64,000 bases of DNA from Oscillospiraceae bacterium (GCA_910575815.1 CAJTFN010000006.1:62001-126000), one strand, 5' to 3'; counted from the first letter of the stretch, positions 34,664 to 44,296 are shown. The notes: generated from the sequence alone by a model not told the origin. Made by a program: numbers and translations.

Positions 34664-35992
34664 TCAGCGCCTGTGCCCAGAACGTTCCAAACGGGACTCT
34701 CCGTCCTCCCGATACAGCCGCCCCAGAAGAACCCGGCCCGCCTCGTCCGCGGCGTTGGCAAAATACAGCCTCGCACCGTCCCGGTCTCTGGCGGCGGACA
34801 GCCACAGCTCGCCCTCTACCGGCGGGATTTCCCAGACCAGATCCCGGGTCTCCCCGCTCTGCCAGGGCGTTGGCTGGTGGGCCGAGACCTCCGTCCCGTC
34901 CGGATACGTCAAAACCACCCGAAATGCCTGATACACACTGGCAAAGCCGGTGTTCTCCACTTCCACCTCAAGCCGGCAGCGTCCGCCGGACCGCCGGTCC
35001 GCCTTGACCCGTCCGCCGCGGATTACCAGCCGGTAGCCCAGGTGGGCCCCCACATAGTCGTACAAGCTGGCCTCTCCCCAGATGCCCTGGAGGGGGCAGC
35101 ACCAGCTCTTCCACAGGTCCAAAAGCCGGAGATCGTGGGTCCGGTTCAGATAGGTGACCCCCGTTTTGCGCAAAACCGCCAGCACATCCCCGGCCTCCAC
35201 GGGCTCCTTCCCGCTCCAAACGGCCTCGCCGCCGTAGGGCGCCTGCCGGCAGAGGTCGTCCAGAAAATCCAACTCGTCCTCCCGGCTCCAGGGGCTGTCC
35301 CAGGAGGTGTAGGCCCGGCCCTTTGTGCCAAAGGTACCCAGGTGATCCGGAGAGCCAAACATGCCGTCGTCAAACAAACCCATATGCGTGAAACCAGGCG
35401 GATCCGTTCCCTCCTTGTGGAGCTGCCTCCACTGCACCGGGCGCCGGACCGCCAGCCAGGTTTCCTCCCCCCGGCAATTCTGGAGCACCTCCGCCATCTT
35501 CCCCAAGCGCTCCCTGGAGAGGAAGCGGGAGCTGTGCATCTCCCCCCAGCTGCCCACCAGCATCCCCTGGTACACGAACACGCAGGAAAAGGGCTTCAGC
35601 ACCCCGGCGACCTGCTCCAGATGGGCCAGCACCTGGGCGAAGAAGAAGGGCTCCCGCTCCGGCGCACGGCCCTCGTGGTCGTAGACCGCCCGGACAACGC
35701 AGTCATAATTCCGCCGGGCAAAGAACTCCAGTACCCGGGTCATCCGGCCCAGGGCCTCCTGGTCCAGGTTCCGGTCACGGTATCCCCCGATGTCAAACAG
35801 CAGCAAAACCAGGGCGTCCTCCGGATTCAGGCACCATGTCAGCTCCTCCAGGTCCGGCTCCCGGTCCACCAGGAAGGTGTGAATCTGATACCAGCCTCTG
35901 GCCGGGTTGCGGAGGGGCTCCCTCGTCTCCGCCAGCTCCGCCGCCTGGAGGCGGACCCGCTCTTGCCGGGGCTTAAAAAACGGAAGTTTCAT
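34664..35992 (-). CDS. DUF4832 family protein (paralogue, no signal peptide)
   Basis: 442 residues from ATG 35992 with GGAGG five bases upstream. A GTG two codons earlier touches the ribosome site. It shares with its neighbour the order of blocks: PLRNPARGWYQIHTFLV, VVRAVYDHEGRA, VFVYQGMLVGSWGEMHSSRFLS, LAVRRPVQWRQL, HMGLFDDGMFGSPDHLG and LGYRLVIRGGRV. Unlike the neighbour it begins with a short basic cytosolic-looking N terminus and no membrane helix, so the two copies may act on opposite sides of the membrane. The gene overlaps the upstream GT2 end by 20 bases. Confidence 0.82.
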   Translation of the reverse strand: MKLPFFKPRQERVRLQAAELAETREPLRNPARGWYQIHTFLVDREPDLEELTWCLNPEDALVLLLFDIGGYRDRNLDQEALGRMTRVLEFFARRNYDCVVRAVYDHEGRAPEREPFFFAQVLAHLEQVAGVLKPFSCVFVYQGMLVGSWGEMHSSRFLSRERLGKMAEVLQNCRGEETWLAVRRPVQWRQLHKEGTDPPGFTHMGLFDDGMFGSPDHLGTFGTKGRAYTSWDSPWSREDELDFLDDLCRQAPYGGEAVWSGKEPVEAGDVLAVLRKTGVTYLNRTHDLRLLDLWKSWCCPLQGIWGEASLYDYVGAHLGYRLVIRGGRVKADRRSGGRCRLEVEVENTGFASVYQAFRVVLTYPDGTEVSAHQPTPWQSGETRDLVWEIPPVEGELWLSAARDRDGARLYFANAADEAGRVLLGRLYREDGESRLERSGHRR

Positions 35993-36785
35993 CCTCACCT
36001 CCCGCGTTTCTGACAGGCGCTTCCTCCACGATCCCCATGTCTATGTGAAAAAGCCGGATGCGGACCCACACCGCCGCCAGAGAGAAGGCCATGCGGAACA
36101 TGTACACCACCGGCCTCAGCCCGGAATGCATGCTGACCCCTTCCACCCGGGAATGCATCACCGCCGGAATCTCCTCCACCCGAAAGCCCAGCAGCAGCAT
36201 TTGCATCAGCATGTTGGCGTCGGGGTAGCGGTCGTCAAAATGGTTGTAGCCCGCGTAATAGGAGAACGCCCGCCGGCTCAGCCCCTGAAGGCCCGTGGTG
36301 GGGTCCATGATCCGCCGCCCGGTTCCCCAGCGGATCAACAGGCGGAAGGGCACATAGGCAATTCGCTTCGCCAGGGAAACGCGATAGGTGGCGCTGCCCT
36401 TCAGAAACCGGGAGCCCAGCACGATGTCCGGCCTCCGGCCCTCCCTGTCCTTCTCCAGCAGCTTCCGGTACAGCCGCTCCACGTTGCAGGCGTCGTGCTG
36501 CCCGTCGGCGTCCATCTGAATCACGAACTCATAGTCCCGTTTCCGCGCGTACTTATAGCCGATCTGGAGGCCGCTGCCATAGCCCAGGTTATAGATGTTC
36601 GTCACAACGGAGCAGCCGTATTCCCGGGCAATGGCGGCGGTCCGGTCCGTGGACGCGTCGTCCACCACCAGAAGATCCGCCCGGTCTGCCAGCTCCGATT
36701 GCCGCAGCTTCTCCAAAAAGGCGCCAATGTTCTTCTCCTCGTTGTAAGCCGGGATCACAATCAGCAGCGACTTCCTAGCCCGCAT
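35973..36785 (-). CDS. Family 2 glycosyltransferase, DPM1-like
   Basis: 270 residues, GT-A fold: LLIVIPAYNEEKNIGAFLEKL, LLVVDDASTDRTAAI, the metal motif VIQMDADGQHDACNV, and VLGSRFLKGSATYRVSLAKRI. This type transfers a sugar from a nucleotide donor to a polyprenyl phosphate. Together with the adjacent DUF2304 protein, a frequent companion of such enzymes, it may make a lipid-phosphate sugar donor for the GT-C-like protein of the locus. ATG with AGGAAGGG; it overlaps the GT4 gene. Confidence 0.9.
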   Translation of the reverse strand: MRARKSLLIVIPAYNEEKNIGAFLEKLRQSELADRADLLVVDDASTDRTAAIAREYGCSVVTNIYNLGYGSGLQIGYKYARKRDYEFVIQMDADGQHDACNVERLYRKLLEKDREGRRPDIVLGSRFLKGSATYRVSLAKRIAYVPFRLLIRWGTGRRIMDPTTGLQGLSRRAFSYYAGYNHFDDRYPDANMLMQMLLLGFRVEEIPAVMHSRVEGVSMHSGLRPVVYMFRMAFSLAAVWVRIRLFHIDMGIVEEAPVRNAGGEDETSVF

Positions 36786-38007
36786 CTTCCCTTCCTCCCC
36801 CCGATGGTTCCAGCAGAGAAAGCAGTTTGTTCAGTTCCCGCCCATCGGTCTGCGGTCTCTTGGCGGCGGCCTGACCCAAGCGCTCCCGAAGCTCCTCATT
36901 CTGAAGCAGCTCCCGCATCGACGCGCAAATGGCCTCCGGCGTCAGGTCGCACAACAGCCCGTCCACGCCGTGAACCACCTGCTCCCGGTTTCCACTGCAA
37001 TCCGAGATCAAAATGGCCTTGCCCAGAATCTGGGCCTCCTGAATGGCGATGCTCTTCCCCTCGTAGCGGCTGGCGTGGACATAGAGGTCGGCCTGCCGCA
37101 GATAGGGATAGGGGTTCTTCACCGTTCCGGGGAGCAAAAAGTCCTCTTCCAGCTCCAGAGAGCGGATGGTCTTCTCCAGGAAAGCCCGCTGGTCTCCCTC
37201 CCCCAGGACGTACCAGCGCACCGGAACCCCGGCGTCCTTCAACAGCCTGGCCGCTTGGATAGAAACCTCCAGCGCCTTCTGCTTCGCCAGTCTTCCCAGG
37301 GTCACCACGCGAAACCCATCAAAGTGGTCGGAAAAGCCGCCGGGAAGCGTGGACAGGCGGTAAATTCTCTCCCGGTTCAAAATATTATGAAAGACCTCCA
37401 CCTTGCTTTCGCACTCCGGGTGGAACGCCAAAAAAGCGCCTTTGATCTCGTCGGATACAAGAAATATTTGATCGATCTTTTGATAGCAGTCCCCATCCAG
37501 CATGGGGGAATAGCCTCCCTTTTCATAATCAATGTGAAGAAAGGACGCCTTTTTTCGAGCTCTCACATGGTCGGCCACATAGTAGGTGGAACCGCCCTCG
37601 TGAAAGGCCACCGCCAGATCGTAGGTCTCCTCCATTCGCTCGCCGCCGTCCGCCAAAACGCGCCACAGCAGCTTGTCAAGCCGGACCTCCCCCTTTCGCA
37701 GCATCCGCCAGAAATTCCGCCAGAGATAGGGGAGCAGGCGGAACACCGTTCCCCGGGTAACCATGGCCCGCAGCACCTGTGCCATCAGCTTTCGCCGCCC
37801 TTTCGGCGTCAGCACGGAATCATACTGATAGCGCCGGTTCAGCAAGCGGACATAGGGCGGCAGCTCCCGAGCCAGTTCCCCTTGGTTTACCATAACATAC
37901 AGGGACACTTCATACTCCGGCGAATCCAAATGGCGGAAGAGCTCCAGCAGCGCGAACTCAGCTCCGGCACACCCCATCGTATTAATGACAAACAGCAGCT
38001 TCTTCAT
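36775..38007 (-). CDS. Family 4 glycosyltransferase
   Basis: 410 residues, GT-B fold. The N-terminal domain is MKKLLFVINTMGCAGAEFALLELFRHL. The C-terminal nucleotide-sugar domain has FRVVTLGRLAKQKALEVSIQAARLL, WYVLGEGDQRAFLEKTI, and the EX7E region SRYEGKSIAIQEAQILGKAILISDCSGNRE. It is retaining and cytoplasmic. ATG 38007 has GGGAGG five bases upstream; the longer frame start is not needed. It overlaps DUF2304 by 26 bases. Confidence 0.9.
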   Translation of the reverse strand: MKKLLFVINTMGCAGAEFALLELFRHLDSPEYEVSLYVMVNQGELARELPPYVRLLNRRYQYDSVLTPKGRRKLMAQVLRAMVTRGTVFRLLPYLWRNFWRMLRKGEVRLDKLLWRVLADGGERMEETYDLAVAFHEGGSTYYVADHVRARKKASFLHIDYEKGGYSPMLDGDCYQKIDQIFLVSDEIKGAFLAFHPECESKVEVFHNILNRERIYRLSTLPGGFSDHFDGFRVVTLGRLAKQKALEVSIQAARLLKDAGVPVRWYVLGEGDQRAFLEKTIRSLELEEDFLLPGTVKNPYPYLRQADLYVHASRYEGKSIAIQEAQILGKAILISDCSGNREQVVHGVDGLLCDLTPEAICASMRELLQNEELRERLGQAAAKRPQTDGRELNKLLSLLEPSGGGREDAG

Positions 38008-38395
38008 TCCGCGCCTCCCCTTCCTCATCCCCGACAGAAGCGTTCTCCCACTGCTCCTCCAAATCCTCCACCGTCTGCCGCAACAGCGATATCTGCATGG
38101 ACAGCTCCTGATTTCTGCGCATCAATTCCGACACCCGGAGGCTCATAAAATACGCGCCGAAGAGCAGGCAGAATCCGATGGAGGCCACCATCAGCATTCC
38201 CATGCCGCTAATATAGCGGTTCAATTCCGCGGGACGCAGGAAGGCCCCTCCCAGAATCAGGATAACGCTGATCAGCGCCCAGGTCAGGGCAAAAGGGTCC
38301 GTCATCTTTCGCCTCGACAGAGACAGCATGGTAATTCCCAGCAGGAAAACCCCAGTGATAATCATCGCGAGGCGTATTTCAAAACCCGCGTCCAT
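37982..38395 (-). CDS. DUF2304 small membrane protein
   Basis: 137 residues with three hydrophobic helices (about 8-28, 35-54 and 63-88) and a C-terminal coiled coil (ELMRRNQELSMQISLLRQTVEDLEEQ). DUF2304 proteins are commonly encoded next to DPM1-like GT2 enzymes and may act as membrane scaffolds for them. The function is not established. It has a 26-base overlap with the downstream GT4 gene. Confidence 0.82.
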   Translation of the reverse strand: MDAGFEIRLAMIITGVFLLGITMLSLSRRKMTDPFALTWALISVILILGGAFLRPAELNRYISGMGMLMVASIGFCLLFGAYFMSLRVSELMRRNQELSMQISLLRQTVEDLEEQWENASVGDEEGEARNEEAAVCH

Positions 38396-38411
38396 TGTAA
38401 TCCCTCCTCTC

Positions 38412-40286
38412 CTAGTCTTCTTCCGGCAAGGTGTATTTCAACACTCCCCGGTTTTTCTCCAGCAGGATTTCCACCCGGTCCTCCAGAACATGGAGCAGAT
38501 AGGCGTCCCGCTCCACCCGCTCGTATTCCGCTCCCTGGATTTCCGCAATCTTCTCTCCGTGAGTACGCAGAAGGAACCAGCACTCCTCTTCCATGCCCTC
38601 GATCTCCAGGGAAATCCGGTCGTCCTCCCGCCGTTCCTTGTAATCCAGGTTCAGGAACGTTCTCACCCGCCTGTCGCTCTCCGACAGCGTGGTCTTGTCA
38701 AAGGCCTGAAACGCCTTCCACCAGGTGTCCAGATTGCTGGTCACCTTTTCGGACATCTTCTCCCAAAGGGTATCCTCACTCTCCGTCCATAGAACATCGT
38801 GGATATCGATCTTGACCATGCTGTACCCCAGCGCCGTCTCCAGGCCCCGAAGGCGCACATTCTCCTTATAGGTATGGGTTCTGGCGTCTCCGATGATGCT
38901 CTGTCCGGTAATCTCATCGTCGCAATAGAACACCAGCGGCATGTCCGGACGGTACTCACAGGCCACCGTCCGAATTTCCGACGTGAACGCGGCCTCCGGC
39001 TGATCCTTTAACTTCATAAACTCCGAGGGCTCCGCGTATGCCGCCGTGTATACATACCGGCTGTTCGCGGAATCGTAAAATGCCTCGTCCCGCTCCACCT
39101 TTTCCGCCAGGGTGATCTGATCGCTGTGCCGGAGGGAAATCCCGGCTTCCGCCTCCACCTCCCGGAACTGTTGGAGATAGAATTGGTAATTTTCGGCGTT
39201 AGGCTCCGCTCCATCCTGATAGTCATACTGCGGCACAAGAAAACTGGTCAGTTTCCATCCTCCCCTGCGGGCCATCGAAAGCAGCATGGGCCATACGATG
39301 TCCTGCTGCAAGGCCTTCGGAGACCGGCTGTACAGCTTCTGAATAACCTCCGTGTTTTCCTCTGCGAAGCTTGGATAATCCACGACCACCAAATTCTGAG
39401 CGTTGATGACAGGATAGAGGTCATAGGGTCTGGCCTCATAGTACACGGCGCTCAAAATCCCAAGGCCCGTGATATCGGACAGGTAATCCCCGTTTACCGC
39501 GAAGACGTTGGCCCCCTTGTAGCTGTTGCGCCAGATAACGCCCGGGAAATACTCATTCATGGCCTCCTCGTCTTCCAGCAGCTCCTCCAGCATACCTACC
39601 ATGTAAGTCTTTGTGCCGGACAAAGTAATGTACCAGGGCATTTCCAATGTCAGATCCTGCCGCTTCCGGCTCTCCTCGTCCGTGGCGGCGTAAATATAGC
39701 GGCCACCCAGAAAAAAGTCCTCAAACAGGTGTATTCCCTCCACCTCAATGGAGTCAGCCCGGACCTCCCGGATCCCCAGCAGGGTCCGAAGGCCCTCCCG
39801 CGCCCGGATCACCTGAGGACCGGGGAGATTGCAGAACAGCAGATCGCAGCCCGCTTCGGCCAGGTCCATCAGTGCCGCCTCTTCCCTTCCGCAGTCGATC
39901 ACGGTGGCATCCACCAGGATCAAATCCGGCGGGTTCACCCCCGGCGAACAGCCCTGGGCACTGCTCCGGACAGCCAGATTCCGCTTGGTGTACCGGCACC
40001 ACTGACAGACCACCCTTCCCGCATCATTGCTCTCGTCTCCCAGAAGCAGCACGTATCGGCCCTCCGCCGGCAGACTCTCCGTCCCCAGGGCCATAGAGGC
40101 CAGGGCTCCGTCCTCCGGGGTCCAGCGAAGACTGCCGGACACCGGGGGCTTGGCCGCGTGGGCGTTGACATCGTAGTCGCTGATGGACTCCTTTGCCACC
40201 TGGGTAAAGACGAACATAAAGACAATCACCAGCATGATGAAGAGGATGCTGAAATATTTCCGATGGGTTATCATGGGCTCCCTCAT
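38412..40286 (-). CDS. DUF2194 membrane-anchored exoprotein of Pel-like loci
   Basis: 624 residues. One N-terminal helix (FSILFIMLVIVFMFVFTQV) anchors a large extracellular part. Residues about 65-180 look like a glutamine-amidotransferase-like fold (RYVLLLGDESND, LILVDATVI). Residues 240 to 420 (NGDYLSDITGLGILSAVYYE, LLSMARRGGWKLTSFLVPQYDY, SLRHSDQITLAEKVERDEAFYDS) have the order of a divergent deacetylase barrel. The C-terminal third is beta-rich. DUF2194 has no proven activity. Its place beside pelFG suggests it plays the part of the PelA hydrolase/deacetylase, which is otherwise missing here. It overlaps the upstream gene by four bases. Confidence 0.72.
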   Translation of the reverse strand: MREPMITHRKYFSILFIMLVIVFMFVFTQVAKESISDYDVNAHAAKPPVSGSLRWTPEDGALASMALGTESLPAEGRYVLLLGDESNDAGRVVCQWCRYTKRNLAVRSSAQGCSPGVNPPDLILVDATVIDCGREEAALMDLAEAGCDLLFCNLPGPQVIRAREGLRTLLGIREVRADSIEVEGIHLFEDFFLGGRYIYAATDEESRKRQDLTLEMPWYITLSGTKTYMVGMLEELLEDEEAMNEYFPGVIWRNSYKGANVFAVNGDYLSDITGLGILSAVYYEARPYDLYPVINAQNLVVVDYPSFAEENTEVIQKLYSRSPKALQQDIVWPMLLSMARRGGWKLTSFLVPQYDYQDGAEPNAENYQFYLQQFREVEAEAGISLRHSDQITLAEKVERDEAFYDSANSRYVYTAAYAEPSEFMKLKDQPEAAFTSEIRTVACEYRPDMPLVFYCDDEITGQSIIGDARTHTYKENVRLRGLETALGYSMVKIDIHDVLWTESEDTLWEKMSEKVTSNLDTWWKAFQAFDKTTLSESDRRVRTFLNLDYKERREDDRISLEIEGMEEECWFLLRTHGEKIAEIQGAEYERVERDAYLLHVLEDRVEILLEKNRGVLKYTLPEED

Positions 40287-42772
40287 CCGTCGTCCCCCTC
40301 GCCCTGGGTATAATCCCGTGTATTGTAATCGTAGTCAATGGCAAAGTCATACAGGCGGAATATGTTCTGCTCGATCCGGTAGCAGACAAAGTTGTCCGTC
40401 TCCAGATAGACCTCCATTTCGTTGGGGTAAAGCCTCTGGAATTCCTGAGCCCAGTAGTACATCCGGGACATGAGGACCCAGCGGCGCTCGCCCTGGTATA
40501 TACCGATGCCCTCGCCGCCTGGTAGAGGCCGGGCGGCTCCCTCCTCAGAGACTGGCTGGCCCGTACCCTCGTATTCCTCCATATAGGCCAACGGGATTTT
40601 CTCGATGAAAATGAACACCACCGGCGTAGGGATCCGAAGCTGAATTTCAGGCCAGTCCTCCACCCCCTCCATGTCCCGCAAAAAGGTACTCACTTCGTAG
40701 TGGTAACCGTACTCCAGTCCCATCTGAAGCTCGTCGTTGGCGGAGATGACGGTCCAGGTGAAGTCGTCCTCCGTAGCGATGATATTTTCCATACAGGTAA
40801 TGGCCTCGTTGCTCTCCAGGGCCCCGCCCTTCCAGGGGGAACGAATTTGATCCGTCTTCCAGACATGCCAGACCGTCAGAATCACGAGGGCCAGAGACAG
40901 GAGATGAACCAGGCCCTTGTTTCGAAAAGGCAGAAACACCAGTGAAAGGACCGCATCGATTCCAAACGATATCAGCAGCGGCAAAGAATAGGCAAAATAG
41001 ATACTCGCCCGGCTGCTGTCCATCAAAGCCAGGATGCCAAGGGTTTCCGCGGTCTGCATAATGGTCATAAACATCAGGTAAATTCCCACGGAAACCAGCA
41101 TGGCTCCGTAGCATCTCTGCCGCAGTAAAAACAGCAGAAAACCCAGCCCAACGAGCACTGCGAAGCTGTCGATAATCCAAGTGGCATAGCGACTTTCCGG
41201 AAGCTTCACCACCCAATTTTGAAGTGCCCAGAGGATAACTTCCCGAACCTTCTCCCAACGCTCCCAGATGCGCTCAATCATCGTTTTTTGGGGCTCTTGC
41301 GGCGTCAAAACAGGCTCTTGAGTGACGGTCTCCCCGCCGTCGGACGGAGCTTGCACTTCCGTCTGCGCCTGAGATTCCCGAATAACGCTCAGCCCCCATC
41401 CAATGGAACCGCTCAGCTTTGTCCCACCGAGGAATGACAGCAGCATGGGCAAAATTGCAATGAACACGCCGAGAAGCACTGTGGAAACTACACTCCAGAA
41501 ATATTGCTTCCGGAAAAAGAGGAACGCATAGCCAATGGCCATCGCCAGACAGAACAAGCCCACAATAATCGTCCCATAAAAATGGACGGTGAGGGACATG
41601 GAAAAGCTCATCGCAAAGCCGGCCAGGTAAAGATAGGACTCCCGCCAGCGCAGCAGCCGTATTCGCTCTCTCCAGCGCTTTGGCTTTTCAGGCGGCACCG
41701 GCTCCTCCTCTTGGGGCGTCTCCGGATTTGAGAGAGGAAGAGCTTCTTCCTCCAAGGGCTCTTCCCCCTCCGGCGACTCCAAAGGGGAGGCTGGCACGGT
41801 TGTTTGCCCAACCCCAGCGACCCGCAGCTTTTTCCATAGCCACCCTCTCCCAACTGCCGTTCCCGCCGCCTCCAGCTCCCGTTTGTGCGTCGCGAAATAG
41901 GCGAAGCCGAAATAAATTGGCGGCAAAATGAAAATCATGCCAAACTCTTGGGGCAAGGCTGCATAAAACCGCAAATAGACTCCACTTTTATAATAGTTGC
42001 TCCCCGCATAGAGGAACGCGCCCACATACGGCGCAAACCGACTCTTACAGCATAGCTTCAGAAACACCAGCAGCATCAGGTGGACCATAACACTTTCCAC
42101 AAAGCCGAAAACCCGCAAAATCTCAAAAGTCGGGAAGCCAAAGAGACTGTGGAGGTAGTAAATCACACAGTGGAAGCCGTAGGGGTAAATGCCCGCAACA
42201 AAAATGTGATTCTCGCAAAGCTGGTTGATCCAGTAGTTATGTACCGGGATATCGGAGGCCTTATAGCCATAGGCAATCAACAAATTCGTCCCCTGAAGCC
42301 AATTTATAAATCCCAAAAAGGCCGCCAGCAGCAGGCAGTCGATGGGATGGCTGAGCAAAATCCTGCCAATATAGCGTCCCGCCGCCTTGAGCTTCCGCCC
42401 CGCCGCCTGGCCAATCCGGAATATCGCCGTCCGGCGGCCCATGAAGCCCCTTGTAAGCTTTTTCAAGTCCGCCAGCCGGTCCTCCACCATCTGACGTACC
42501 GGCGTCCGGTTCAGCCGCAGCCGCGTCAGAACCGCCGGTACGAAGGTCCCCAGAGCCAGGGTGACCGGATAGGAAATCCTCAGGAGCTGAAGGAGGTAGA
42601 CCAGATTCATGATATAGAAATTGCCAATCATGAAATAGACCAGGAAACGCTCCAGTATTCGATGTTCCTTCAGCTTCCGCCCGAACACGAAAGCCGGCAG
42701 CCCTACTGACACAAACAGATACGCCCCAAAAACCGAGACGGTCTCCAGCAGCGTCAGCACATTCATTGACAT
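40283..42772 (-). CDS. Large polytopic membrane protein, GT-C-like
   Basis: 829 residues with about 14 hydrophobic helices and two soluble inserts. One insert, at about 345-395, is rich in Pro and Glu (LESPEGEEPLEEEALPLSNP). The other, at about 490-520, is acidic. After the second helix group the segment ASDIPVHNYWINQLCENH places Asp and His in the first loop, as in GT-C transferases that use polyprenyl-linked donors. The C-terminal 180 residues are extracellular and soluble. No family is recognised. Position between PelG and the DUF2194 gene, with start/stop overlap to the latter, makes it part of the export or modification machinery. ATG 42772 has GGTAGGTG at seven bases. Confidence 0.6.
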   Translation of the reverse strand: MSMNVLTLLETVSVFGAYLFVSVGLPAFVFGRKLKEHRILERFLVYFMIGNFYIMNLVYLLQLLRISYPVTLALGTFVPAVLTRLRLNRTPVRQMVEDRLADLKKLTRGFMGRRTAIFRIGQAAGRKLKAAGRYIGRILLSHPIDCLLLAAFLGFINWLQGTNLLIAYGYKASDIPVHNYWINQLCENHIFVAGIYPYGFHCVIYYLHSLFGFPTFEILRVFGFVESVMVHLMLLVFLKLCCKSRFAPYVGAFLYAGSNYYKSGVYLRFYAALPQEFGMIFILPPIYFGFAYFATHKRELEAAGTAVGRGWLWKKLRVAGVGQTTVPASPLESPEGEEPLEEEALPLSNPETPQEEEPVPPEKPKRWRERIRLLRWRESYLYLAGFAMSFSMSLTVHFYGTIIVGLFCLAMAIGYAFLFFRKQYFWSVVSTVLLGVFIAILPMLLSFLGGTKLSGSIGWGLSVIRESQAQTEVQAPSDGGETVTQEPVLTPQEPQKTMIERIWERWEKVREVILWALQNWVVKLPESRYATWIIDSFAVLVGLGFLLFLLRQRCYGAMLVSVGIYLMFMTIMQTAETLGILALMDSSRASIYFAYSLPLLISFGIDAVLSLVFLPFRNKGLVHLLSLALVILTVWHVWKTDQIRSPWKGGALESNEAITCMENIIATEDDFTWTVISANDELQMGLEYGYHYEVSTFLRDMEGVEDWPEIQLRIPTPVVFIFIEKIPLAYMEEYEGTGQPVSEEGAARPLPGGEGIGIYQGERRWVLMSRMYYWAQEFQRLYPNEMEVYLETDNFVCYRIEQNIFRLYDFAIDYDYNTRDYTQGEGDDG

Positions 42773-42789
42773 GCGAAATCACCTACCCA

Positions 42790-44295
42790 TCAGCGGCGCC
42801 AAAACACGGTGCGGTCCTTGCGCCGGAACCGTCTCCGCCTTCTTCGGGCGGGCAGCGGTCGGTCGTAAACCTTGTTGGAGGGCTTCTTTCCAAAGCCCTT
42901 CTCCACCAGATTGCCGGCGCAGAAAATGTGGATATCCAGGTCCCGTTCCATTTTCCGCATCCGATAGTAGGCAAAGGTGAACCCCACCAAAGCCCCCGCC
43001 ACGACGCCCAGACCGTACCACACCGGCGCAAGATACCGGCTGGTCAGGATGCTGCCCACAAACGTCACCAGGCAGAAAAGCAGGGACGTGAGCAGGGAGC
43101 CGTTCAGGTCGTTGTAATAGTATTGGAAAATAATCACGGCGTACATGACAAAGAGGATGAAATACCCGCCGGCCAAACAGGGGTACATCCGCATCACCAT
43201 GCCGCCGAATCCAAACTGGGGCAGCAGAATGATGCAGAGCAAGAACAAGCTGACGCTGACAATGAATTGCAGCCGCACCAGACTCAGCAGCTCCTCGGCC
43301 AGCTGGTAAAACATCCGCCGCTTGGCGTTTTCGATGTCGTTGCCCCGGCCGCCGATCACCGCCTCGGAATAGCGCTTATAGCGCTCGTGGAAGTTCATCT
43401 CCACCCGGGAGATAAAAATCACGCTGGCGGAGAGGTTTGTGAACATGGCCAGACAGGTGGCCATGTCATAGGGCTGGGCGCAGACAAAGCTGTCCACCAC
43501 AACCATGCGCATGTCCGTGGTCCAAAATACGAAATTGTGGATGTACAGGCCCAGGATGTAGAAAAAATTTGTGCCCACCAGCTGCCAATATTTCTTGAAA
43601 TACCGCAGCACCTCTTTGTACTTCCGGCTGTTCTCCCGGAAATAGCTCTTCACCAGGGCCATCTCCATGGAGGCGATCAGCCAGAAGCCCACGTCCAGAG
43701 ACACCAGCATGGCGAAGCTCACCTCCACGTGGAAGAAGTACACCAGCAGCAAAGAGAGGAGCACGGTCACCAGCATGCCCAGGATGAAATACAGGGAGAT
43801 TTTTCCGTAGTCCTTGCAGATGGAGAGGTACAGCATGCAGTAGAACACCAGGGCCAGGGACACAAAGCCGCAGTACCCGGCGAAAACGTAAAAGATCCAA
43901 ACCTGCCCCGTCAAATACTCATGGATGCAGAAGGGAATACCGAAGAGGCAGGCAAAGACGATGTTCATCAGCATCCCCGTATAGAAACAGGGAAGAATGT
44001 CCTGATAGGTCTCGTTGTAAATGATGTCCGAGAGATACCGGGAGAGCACCGCGTTAAAGGGCGCGCAGCTCAGCAGGGCAAAGATGAAGATATACAGCAC
44101 CGTACAGGCGAAGAGCTCCCGGGCGGTATAGCTCAGCCGGGAGAAGCCCAGAAAATATTCCATCAGCATGATGGCCCCGATGACCACGCACATGGGAGCA
44201 ACGGTCATAATGGAGCTGTACCCAAAGCCCACCAAATTGGTGGCCAGGGTATTCTTGCCGAAAATACGATTCAGTTTTATGCCTATGCCCGCCAT
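42790..44295 (-). CDS. pelG: PelG-family polysaccharide transporter
   Basis: 501 residues and about 12 helices, with the PelG-typical N terminus AGIGIKLNRIFGKNTLATNLVGFGYSSIMTVAPM (first 20 residues basic and amphipathic) and RELFACTVLYIFIFALLSCAPFNAVLSRYLSDIIY. PelG belongs to the MOP exporter superfamily and, with PelD, PelE and PelF, forms the inner-membrane synthase that makes and exports Pel polysaccharide (a GalNAc-rich polymer in Pseudomonas). A single base separates its ATG from the pelF stop. The C terminus is strongly basic (Arg-rich). Confidence 0.9.
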   Translation of the reverse strand: MAGIGIKLNRIFGKNTLATNLVGFGYSSIMTVAPMCVVIGAIMLMEYFLGFSRLSYTARELFACTVLYIFIFALLSCAPFNAVLSRYLSDIIYNETYQDILPCFYTGMLMNIVFACLFGIPFCIHEYLTGQVWIFYVFAGYCGFVSLALVFYCMLYLSICKDYGKISLYFILGMLVTVLLSLLLVYFFHVEVSFAMLVSLDVGFWLIASMEMALVKSYFRENSRKYKEVLRYFKKYWQLVGTNFFYILGLYIHNFVFWTTDMRMVVVDSFVCAQPYDMATCLAMFTNLSASVIFISRVEMNFHERYKRYSEAVIGGRGNDIENAKRRMFYQLAEELLSLVRLQFIVSVSLFLLCIILLPQFGFGGMVMRMYPCLAGGYFILFVMYAVIIFQYYYNDLNGSLLTSLLFCLVTFVGSILTSRYLAPVWYGLGVVAGALVGFTFAYYRMRKMERDLDIHIFCAGNLVEKGFGKKPSNKVYDRPLPARRRRRRFRRKDRTVFWRR

Positions 44296-44296
44296 T

